DNA from: Polyangiaceae bacterium
GTDB lineage: Bacteria; Myxococcota; Polyangia; Polyangiales; Polyangiaceae
Reading direction: 5' to 3'
DNA length: 18,944 nt
Assembly (NCBI GenBank): GCA_025936205.1
Contig: JAICTU010000134.1
Span: forward strand, 1-18,944
The position numbers and the translations under genes are program-made. Of this stretch, positions 7,120 to 12,698 are shown piece by piece; within the stretch, counting starts at the first letter, position 1; each line of letters begins with the position of its first letter. The notes under the pieces are model-generated. The model did no database searches. It worked only from the letters and a program-made list of their open reading frames with translations, and was not told the origin of the DNA.

Positions 7120-7281
7120 TTGCCTGGCTCGAAAGCTAGCGGCGTAGGGGGGCCGCTGCAACGTTCGGCGCGCCCAGGCGGGCACATGCTGATGTCGCCG
7201 GGCGACGTGCGCCGCCGAGCCATTCCAAAGCTCGCCCCTTGCGGTCCGACGCATCAACGACGGTGCAGGGAATTGCCGCTT

Positions 7282-8127
7282 TCAGAGCCCGCTCGCCACG
7301 CGCGCCGCCAGCTGCTCGAGCGCGCTCGCGTCGACGTCGGAGACGAGCGCGTAGCCGAGATCGCCGTCGCGGAAGCTGATCACCTGGAAGCCGCGCAGCT
7401 GCGAGTGCCGAGCCTCGAGCTTGCCCAGCTTCAGCTCTCCGGCGGCGCCCCAGGGCAGGCCATCGGCGCGGAACTCGAACAGCGTGATCACGTGCAGGCG
7501 GTGCTTGAAGATGAACACCGCTGCCTTGCGATCGATGAAGTAGCCGACCGAGCCGCCCGCGAGGCTGTAGTCGGCATCGCCCTCGAAGCCGAGCCGCGGC
7601 GCGAAGTCGAGGCGCCCCGCGAACCAGGGTTTGACCTGGTGGATGCCGCCGCTCTCGATCTCGATCGGTTGTTGCGCGTAGAGGACGCGCAGGTGATCGT
7701 TGACCGCTTCGGTGACCAGCGCGTCGGAGCTCGACCCGCTGCGCAGCGCGACAGCCAGCGCCGCCACGCCGAGCGCGAGCGTGGCAGCCACGGCGACCCA
7801 GGCGCGCTGGCGGCGCCGCGCTGGCTTGCGTTCCTCCGCGGCCTCGGTCGCGACGAGCGGCCCTCTCGGCGGCGTGGTGCTCAATGCCTCGATTCGGGGC
7901 GCGCTGCCCAGGCTGGCGAGCAGACGCCCTTCCAGCCCCGCGGGCGCGCGGTGCTCCGGCAAGCGCCCGAGCGCGGCGTCGAGCGCGCGCTCGCGTTGCT
8001 CGATGGCACGGCACTCCGCGCAGCCGGCGAGGTGCTGCTCGACGCGCCGCTGCTCCTCCGGCGCGAGCCGCCCCCGCAAGGCCTCGAGCAGCTCGCGCCG
8101 CACCGTGCTGCAATCGAGCTCGCTCAT
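7282..8127 (-). CDS. Zinc-finger anti-sigma factor, membrane anchored
   Basis: 281 residues. The N-terminal cytoplasmic ZAS/zf-HC2 domain has H32-x3-C36-x2-C39 (HLAGCAEC), the family signature, with an additional Cys at 6. A basic segment (RKPARRRQR) precedes a single membrane helix at about 110-128 (WVAVAATLALGVAALAVAL). The remaining 150 residues are predicted outside the membrane and form a compact, beta-rich sensory domain, including GGSVGYFIDRKAAVFIFKHRLHVITLF. It should bind and hold the ECF sigma factor until an envelope signal arrives. Its ATG overlaps the sigma stop by 4 bp (ATGA), so the two are coupled at a fixed ratio. The paired Cys also allow a redox-sensing role. Confidence 0.9.
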   Translation of the reverse strand: MSELDCSTVRRELLEALRGRLAPEEQRRVEQHLAGCAECRAIEQRERALDAALGRLPEHRAPAGLEGRLLASLGSAPRIEALSTTPPRGPLVATEAAEERKPARRRQRAWVAVAATLALGVAALAVALRSGSSSDALVTEAVNDHLRVLYAQQPIEIESGGIHQVKPWFAGRLDFAPRLGFEGDADYSLAGGSVGYFIDRKAAVFIFKHRLHVITLFEFRADGLPWGAAGELKLGKLEARHSQLRGFQVISFRDGDLGYALVSDVDASALEQLAARVASGL

Positions 8128-8750
8128 CGCGCGTACTCCGCCAGCTTCACGCGCAACGCGGCGCGCGCCCGCGCCAGGCGCGATTTGACCGTGCCCGCAG
8201 CGCAGCCCATCACCTCCGCCACCTCCGGTTCGGTGAAACCCTCCAGGTCCAGCAGGATCACCGCGCGCGCCTCCTCGCTCAGCGCGAGCAGCGCGGTCTC
8301 GATCTGTTCGGCCACCAGGCGCCGCAAGCAGTCGAGCTCCACGTCGCCGCGCAGCAGCTCGGCGGCCACGTCGCTCGAGGCTACGGCTGCTTCGCCGCCG
8401 GCACTCAGCGGATCATGGAGCGGCGAGCGCCGAGCGCGGCGCCGGCCGTCGATGTACAGGTTGCGCAGGATACGAAACAGCCACGAGCGCAGGTTCGACC
8501 CCGCCTGGAACTGATCGGCGGCAGCGAGAGCGCGCGTGAATGTGTCTTGCACCAGATCCTCCGCTTCCGCAGCGTTGTGGCTGAGCCGGAACGCAAAGCC
8601 GTGCAGCGCGTGAACGTGCTCCAATACGCGCCCGGCGAACGTCGCATCGGCCGGAGCCCGTGCCACGGCCCTCGGATACCAGCTCGGCCGGGTCTGAGAC
8701 AAGCGCGGCCCGCCGGAAGCGGCCTGCGGGAGAACCCGCTGAGGAGGCAT
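8124..8750 (-). CDS. ECF-type RNA polymerase sigma factor
   Basis: 208 residues from ATG at 8750. Region 2 is HNAAEAEDLVQDTFTRALAA followed by FQAGSNLRSWLFRILRNLYIDGRRR, the -10 recognition and core-binding block. Region 4 is ALLALSEEARAVILLDLEGF plus TEPEVAEVMGCAAGTVKSRL, the -35-binding helix-turn-helix. The frame stays open up to 8933, overlapping the divergent gene. I chose 8750 because an ECF-like promoter (8760-8787) ends 9 nt before it, which implies a leaderless message; no good Shine-Dalgarno exists for any start. A GTG about 80 bp further in is the alternative. It is co-transcribed with its anti-sigma factor and probably autoregulated. Confidence 0.9.
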   Translation of the reverse strand: MPPQRVLPQAASGGPRLSQTRPSWYPRAVARAPADATFAGRVLEHVHALHGFAFRLSHNAAEAEDLVQDTFTRALAAADQFQAGSNLRSWLFRILRNLYIDGRRRARRSPLHDPLSAGGEAAVASSDVAAELLRGDVELDCLRRLVAEQIETALLALSEEARAVILLDLEGFTEPEVAEVMGCAAGTVKSRLARARAALRVKLAEYAR

Positions 8751-8759
8751 GCCCCGTTT

Positions 8760-8787
8760 CCAACGATCGGCGCCCGGCAAAGGTTCC
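8760..8787 (-). promoter_or_regulatory. Predicted ECF promoter of the sigma/anti-sigma operon
   Basis: On (-): -35 GGAACC (8782-8787), a 16-nt spacer, and -10-like CGTTGG (8760-8765). GGAAC with a C/G-starting -10 element at this spacing is the classic ECF promoter form. The -10 ends 9 nt before the ATG at 8750, predicting a start of transcription at or next to the start codon. The near-identical divergent promoter at 8867-8893 supports it. Confidence 0.65.
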
Positions 8788-8866
8788 CTCCTGCTCGCCG
8801 ATCGCTCGAAGAAATTCGCGGAGCGTCCGCCCGGGGTCCGAAGATCGCACTCGGGCAGGCGCGCAG

Positions 8867-8893
8867 GGAACTGCTCACGCGCCGCGACGTTGG
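8867..8893 (+). promoter_or_regulatory. Predicted ECF promoter of the metallophosphoesterase-cytochrome operon
   Basis: On (+): -35 GGAACT (8867-8872), a 15-nt spacer, and CGTTGG (8888-8893), only 6 nt before the ATG at 8900. It shares both hexamer cores with the opposite-strand promoter at 8760-8787, with a spacing difference of 1 nt. This suggests that one sigma factor drives both divergent units. The message would be leaderless. Confidence 0.65.
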
Positions 8894-8899
8894 ACCGGC

Positions 8900-9889
8900 A
8901 TGAAGAATCCGACCTTGTTTCGATGGGGAGCACCGTGCATCGAGCGGCGCGAGCTCCTGCAGTTGCTCGCGCTCGGCAGCGTGGTCTCCGCGTCCGGTCT
9001 GCTCGGTTGTGCCGGCGCGGCGCAGCCCGCGCGCAGCCCTGCCAGTGGCAGCGGCGCTGCTGCGGGCGGCCGTGTCGCCGGCGGCCCTGGCGAGGACTTT
9101 CTGTTTCTGCAGCTCAGCGACACGCACTGGGGCTACAGCGGTGCGAACAATCCCGAGGCCGGCGTGACGCTGCCGCAGGCGGTCCAGGCCATCAATGCTT
9201 CACCGGTCACCCCCGACTTCATCGTGTTCACCGGCGATCTCACGCACACCACCGATGACGCGGGCGAGCGCCGGCGCCGGATGCGCGAGTTTCGCTCCAT
9301 CGTCGCCGACCTGAAGGTGAAGACGCTCCATTTCCTGCCCGGCGAGCACGACGCGGGACCGGACGGCGGTGAGGCGTATCGCGAGGCCTTTGGCGAGACC
9401 CACGCGGCCTTCGACCACAAGGGCGTGCACTTCGTGCTGCTCGACAACGTCTCGGCGCCCGGCTCGGTGCTGGGAGACGCGCAGCTCGAATGGTTGGAGC
9501 GGGATGTGGCGAGCCTGAATCCGGCGACCCCGCTGGTGGTCTTCAGCCACCGGCCGCTGTTCGATCTGTATCCGAGCTGGGACTGGTCGACGCACGACGG
9601 CGCGCAGGCGCTGGCGATCCTGAGCCGGCATCCGAGCGCCACCGTCTTCTACGGGCATATCCACCAGGCCCACCATGTGCAGACCGGCAGCATCGCGCAT
9701 CACGCGGCGCGCTCGCTGGTGTTTCCACTGCCGGCGCCGGGCTCGGTGCCGAAGAAGGCCGCGCTGCCCTGGGATCCCAACGCTGCGGACCACGGTCTCG
9801 GCTACCGCGAGGTGCGCGAGCATGCGGGTTTGGCCGAGCTTCAGGACATCGCTCTGCGGCTGGCTGCGCGCGCGGGAGCACCGGCGTGA
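8900..9889 (+). CDS. Calcineurin-like metallophosphoesterase, Tat/lipoprotein type
   Basis: 329 residues from ATG at 8900. The N-terminus has a twin-arginine signal (ERRELLQLLALGSVVSASGLLGC) with R16-R17 and lipobox Cys37, so the enzyme is probably exported folded by Tat and lipid-anchored. Metal-binding motifs appear in order: D74-x-H76 (LSDTHWG), G112-D113 (FTGDLTH), GEHD (148-151) in place of the usual GNHD, SHRP, and GHIHQAHH near the C-terminus. This is a dinuclear-metal phosphohydrolase fold; the substrate is unknown. The GEHD variant is shared by a subgroup I recall, with LPGEHD followed by a YREAFG-like segment. No Shine-Dalgarno is seen; the ECF promoter ends 6 nt upstream. Its stop overlaps the next gene's GTG by 4 bp. 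Confidence 0.88.
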   Translation: MKNPTLFRWGAPCIERRELLQLLALGSVVSASGLLGCAGAAQPARSPASGSGAAAGGRVAGGPGEDFLFLQLSDTHWGYSGANNPEAGVTLPQAVQAINASPVTPDFIVFTGDLTHTTDDAGERRRRMREFRSIVADLKVKTLHFLPGEHDAGPDGGEAYREAFGETHAAFDHKGVHFVLLDNVSAPGSVLGDAQLEWLERDVASLNPATPLVVFSHRPLFDLYPSWDWSTHDGAQALAILSRHPSATVFYGHIHQAHHVQTGSIAHHAARSLVFPLPAPGSVPKKAALPWDPNAADHGLGYREVREHAGLAELQDIALRLAARAGAPA

Positions 9890-10239
9890 GGCGCTGGCTC
9901 GCGTTGGCTCTCTGGGGCGCGGGCGGTTGCGCCAGCCCGGCTGCGCCCGTCCCGAGCGCCAGCTCGAGTCCGGTCGCCAGCTGCGGTGGCGGTCCGCCCA
10001 GCTACCAGCGAGAAGTCACGCCGCTGCTCCAACGGTATTGTCTGAGCTGCCATGCGCCGGGCGGCGAGGCCGGCGAGGATCACGATTTCACGCGCTACGA
10101 AACACTGCACGCTCAGCGTCGTCAGCTCGGCGGTGAGCTCCAGACCGGTGCCATGCCACCCAGCGATCAGCCGCAGCCCTCGCGAGCGGAGCGCGAGTTG
10201 CTGCAGCGCTGGGCCTGCCTCGGCGCACCCGCGGACTGA
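9886..10239 (+). CDS. Small exported c-type cytochrome
   Basis: 117 residues from GTG at 9886, which overlaps the upstream stop as GTGA. The N-terminus RRWLALALWGAGGCAS is a short lipoprotein-like signal with Cys at about 15. A single heme site C-x-x-C-H reads YCLSCHAPGG, preceded by YQREVTPLLQ. A likely distal Met ligand occurs in TGAMPPS, and the end is an ERELLQRWACLG helix. The layout matches the small cytochrome domains often annotated as planctomycete-type cytochrome c. It would carry electrons in the periplasm, or be a structural heme protein beside the phosphoesterase. The tight coupling suggests that both are made together under the ECF sigma factor. Confidence 0.85.
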   Translation: MRRWLALALWGAGGCASPAAPVPSASSSPVASCGGGPPSYQREVTPLLQRYCLSCHAPGGEAGEDHDFTRYETLHAQRRQLGGELQTGAMPPSDQPQPSRAERELLQRWACLGAPAD

Positions 10240-10257
10240 GCGCGGCGTCGTGGAAGA

Positions 10258-11043
10258 TCACCAGCTGTTGCGCAGCTCGCGCAGCTTGAGAAAGACTGTT
10301 TCCGTGTCGGGGTGCTCGGGCAGATCCGGGAACTTCTCGCGCAGGCGGGCGATCACGCTCGGGTTCTGCAAGCGGAAAAAGGTGTTGATCTGGCGCTCGA
10401 GCCCGAGCGTGGCGACCAGCGCCTGGTTCGTGTCCTGCTGTTCCACCTCGCCCAGCAGCGTGCGGGCGCGCTCGTTGTCGGGCTCGCGATCCAGGGTGAA
10501 GCGCAGGTTGTTCACGATGTAGTCGTGGCCCGGGTAGAGCCTGGTGTGATCGGGTAGCGTGTGCAGCTGGCTCACGAAGGTCTGGTACAGGCTCTGCGGG
10601 TGCCCGCCGCCCTTGCAGTGGCCCGCGCCCGCGTTGAACATCGTGTCACCCGAAAACAGCGCGGGCGTGTCCGTGTGCGAGAGCAGGCAGATGTGGCTCA
10701 TGGTGTGGCCCGGCGTGTCCAGCGCCTCCAGCTCCACCGTCTTGCCGACGCGGATCACATCCTTCGCGCTCAGGCCGCGATCGACGTCCGGGATCTTGGC
10801 CTTGGCATGGGCGAGCAAGCGCGCGCCGGTCGCCGCCTTGAGCGGGCCATTGCCGCCGGTATGATCGCCGTGCTCGTGGGTGTTGAGGATCTGCGTGATC
10901 TGAAAGCCGCGCTCCTTGGCGCGGTCGAGGCAGCGTTGATGATCGAGCGGGTCGATGGCGAGCGCCTCACCCGTCTCGGGGCAGGCGATCAGGTAGTGGA
11001 AATTGCGCAGCGAGTTGCCGGTCCAGATTTGTTCGACGATCAT
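10258..11043 (-). CDS. Metallo-beta-lactamase-fold hydrolase, glyoxalase II-like
   Basis: 261 residues from ATG at 11043, with GAGGAG 3-4 nt upstream. The zinc motif THEHGDHTGG (H-x-H-x-D-H) is followed by TPGHTMSHICLL (third His), LFSGDTMFNAGAGHCKGG (bridging Asp) and LYPGHDYIVNN (final His), all in glyoxalase II order. The C-terminal helical extension (NERARTLLGEV...NTFFRLQNPSVIARLREKFPD) matches the HAGH substrate-binding domain. It probably hydrolyses S-lactoylglutathione or a related thioester in the cytoplasm. It converges on the cytochrome gene with only 18 bp between. A longer frame upstream to 11253 exists but runs into the remnant of the neighbouring lipoprotein. Confidence 0.9.
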   Translation of the reverse strand: MIVEQIWTGNSLRNFHYLIACPETGEALAIDPLDHQRCLDRAKERGFQITQILNTHEHGDHTGGNGPLKAATGARLLAHAKAKIPDVDRGLSAKDVIRVGKTVELEALDTPGHTMSHICLLSHTDTPALFSGDTMFNAGAGHCKGGGHPQSLYQTFVSQLHTLPDHTRLYPGHDYIVNNLRFTLDREPDNERARTLLGEVEQQDTNQALVATLGLERQINTFFRLQNPSVIARLREKFPDLPEHPDTETVFLKLRELRNSW

Positions 11044-11443
11044 GGTCTCCTCGGGCCGCCGGCTGGGCGCGCGGCCGCCGACACCCTCGCAGATCGGCGA
11101 GGCGCCTTCCAGCGCCTTCCAGCGCCTTGCGCGCCGCAGTTTCGCCCTCGGCGCTGCCGTCGGACTGCAGCTGGTACATGGGGATGCCATGCGCCCCGCG
11201 CGCGCTGATTTCTTTCGCCAGCGTGTCCTCCGCGTCCTTGCGCGCGATGGCATTGCGCATCATCACCGCCGCGACCACGTTGCCGCCCTTGAAGCTGAGC
11301 GGCTGCGCGGTGGGTGAGCGCCAGGACGACACGAATTGCGTCGAGGAGGCGCAATGCAGCCCAAAAGACGCGGCGAGCCCCGCGAGCAAGAGCAGGAGCA
11401 GGTGGGGCACAGACACCGTCTGGATGAACCGCGAGCTGGCCAT
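10967..11443 (-). pseudogene. Truncated paralogue of the DUF4136-like lipoprotein
   Basis: The first 110 or so residues match the intact lipoprotein at 17556-18191: FVSSWRSPTAQPL, VVAAVMMRNAIARKDAEDTLAKEIS and GAHGIPMYQLQSDGS align directly. After KALEGA the similarity stops at a 10-bp tandem repeat (11101-11130). The frame then runs as unrelated sequence across the start of the glyoxalase-like gene. The second half (Gly/Tyr-rich loop and C-terminal helix) is absent. The signal is a long hydrophobic stretch (VPHLLLLLLAGLAASFGLHC) with a poor lipobox. ATG at 11443 has GAGGG upstream. It is probably non-functional or a stub. Confidence 0.65.
11101..11130. repeat. 10-bp tandem repeat at the truncation point of the lipoprotein paralogue
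   Basis: Three near-perfect units of 10 bp: ggcgccttcc, agcgccttcc, agcgccttgc. A 10-bp unit changes reading frame with every gain or loss. Removing one unit would join KALEGA in frame to the sequence leading into the glyoxalase-like gene. Confidence 0.75.
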
Positions 11444-11566
11444 GAATCCCTCGCCTGCGTCGCTGCACGCCGTATGCCAGGGCGCCTTCAGCCAGAGGCG
11501 AGTGGGCTCGGCGCTCCACCCCGCCCGCCGACTCCAGAATGTGCCCACCGCACGACCCCGCCCGTT

Positions 11567-11605
11567 CGTTACGGCGCCGTGGCGCCATGCATCCAGGCCG
11601 TAACG
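11567..11605. terminator. Inverted repeat between the STAS-like gene and the lipoprotein remnant
   Basis: Perfect 9-bp arms cgttacggc (11567-11575) and gccgtaacg (11597-11605) are separated by 21 nt. It lies 11 bp past the stop of the (-) gene ending at 11617, so it may terminate that transcript. It has no T-run and could equally be an operator. Confidence 0.4.
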
Positions 11606-11616
11606 GTCGCCGCGCT

Positions 11617-12111
11617 TCAGCTCCGGCGCTTGCCGGGAGAGCCACTCGCGGAACGGTCCTTGGCGGCGGGGTTGTTGCTCGGTCGACCCAGGGGCGCCCG
11701 GGAGCCCAAAGCCAGGCGCTGATCGACCCAGGCCCGTGCCTGATCGAAGTCCAGGAAGACCTCCGACTGCGTCGGCGCCGCTTCCTTGGCGATGCGGGAG
11801 AGCTGCAGCTTCTGCAGCGACGCGGGGCTCACGATGATGGCGATCGGGCGCGCGGCGCTCTCCCAGACCCCGATGAGCAGCTCGAGCGCCTTCTGCGTCT
11901 TCGGGCCCGTGACCTTGGGGGCTTCGCGCAGATCGAACAGCAGGGCGCGAGCCTCGCCCGCGGCGAGCCTGCGGCAGAGCTCCACCTTCTTGGCCGCCAG
12001 GCGCGCGCCGGTCTCGGAGTCGAGGTCAGGGCGCGCCCAGACCCGGCACAATGCTACGCGGCCGTCGAGCTCGACGCGGTAGTTGTTCCCCTCTTCGACC
12101 AGCTTCGCCAC
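11617..12111 (-). CDS. STAS/SpoIIAA-like domain protein
   Basis: About 164 residues if started at GTG 12111; the open frame extends to 12468. The domain reads NNYRVELDGRVALCRVW, LAAKKVELCRRLAAGEARALLFDLREAP, TGPKTQKALELLIGVW, RPIAIIVSPASLQKLQLSRI and SEVFLDFDQARAWVDQ. This alternating strand/helix pattern is like STAS or SpoIIAA-like domains, which in myxobacteria are often small cytoplasmic regulators. A basic low-complexity tail (NNPAAKDRSASGSPGKRRS) follows. The start is uncertain because no Shine-Dalgarno is visible. The upstream part of the frame (DSVTSLSQLDDGTSNNRLDAINKMRFTTRARY) may also be translated or belong to the neighbouring broken gene. Confidence 0.6.
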   Translation of the reverse strand: MAKLVEEGNNYRVELDGRVALCRVWARPDLDSETGARLAAKKVELCRRLAAGEARALLFDLREAPKVTGPKTQKALELLIGVWESAARPIAIIVSPASLQKLQLSRIAKEAAPTQSEVFLDFDQARAWVDQRLALGSRAPLGRPSNNPAAKDRSASGSPGKRRS

Positions 12112-12260
12112 GTCGTTGGCACGATACCACGTCGCGGGCTGCCCGGAGCGCGGCGCGTACCGCGCGCGGGTTGTAAACCTCATCTTGTTGATCGCGTCGA
12201 GCCTGTTGTTCGAAGTGCCGTCGTCCAGCTGCGAGAGCGAGGTCACACTGTCGCCGCTGA

Positions 12261-12595
12261 TCAGCGTCCGGGTGCGGCCTGCGCCGCCGGCAGCGCAGGA
12301 TTGTAGCGACACAGGCACGCTGTCCCCTCTTTCTCGGCGAGATCCTGGAACTTGCAGAGTATGCGAGATCCAGCTCCAGGTCGCGGCCGGCAGGGGCAGC
12401 GCCCTGCCAGCTGCCATCGGCGCGGAAGAGCTGGCAACGCAGCGGACTTTGCGGCGAGTAGGGGTCAAAGCCCTGCGTGCTCATTTCCTCCGCCGTCGGT
12501 TGGCGGTAGATCAAGCCGTGCCCGAACAGCACATAGACGCTGCCGTCCGGCGAGAGGCCGAGCGAGGTGACCCGCGTGGGTGGGCCTGCCGACAC
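12261..12595 (-). pseudogene. Frameshifted remnant of an unrecognised protein
   Basis: One frame, open from 12679, reads VTSLGLSPDGSVYVLFGH and IYRQPTAEEMSTQGFDPYSP, then LRCQLFRADGSWQGAAP and LELDLAYS. The SPDGSVYVLFGHG piece looks like a strand of a beta-propeller blade. At about 12360 sensible coding appears to move to another frame (CKFQDLAEKEGTACLCRYNP, stop at 12261-12263). No start other than a GTG at 12595 is available, and the reading frame is cut by a TAA at 12680-12682 just in front of the divergent kinase gene. I cannot assign a function. It may be a 5'-truncated, frameshifted relic. Confidence 0.4.
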
Positions 12596-12698
12596 CGGCG
12601 TGGGTTGGCGGATGTGGCACGTCGCAACGGCAGACTGGACCCCCGTTTGCGGGCCCCATCGCTGGCGAAATATCGGTATTTACCCGAGCAGGAGGCTT

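Larger units (their letters stand above)
4930..7225 (-). repeat. Duplicated toxin/partner module, copy 2 (longer)
   Basis: Same order and orientation as 450-2330: upstream conserved non-coding block (about 7120-7225), toxin-like gene, and partner gene. It keeps the 257 nt and 199 nt missing from copy 1, so it is the better template for the ancestral structure. The two copies are direct repeats offset by roughly 4.5-5 kb. Confidence 0.85.

Noticed and set aside
450..7225. Insertion sequence or transposon as the cause of the duplication
   Set aside because: No transposase, terminal inverted repeats or target-site duplications were found around either copy.
6844..8514. 556-codon (+) frame across the toxin start and the sigma/anti-sigma genes
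   Set aside because: Antisense to well-identified genes; Arg/Ala/Glu-rich shadow without recognisable domains.
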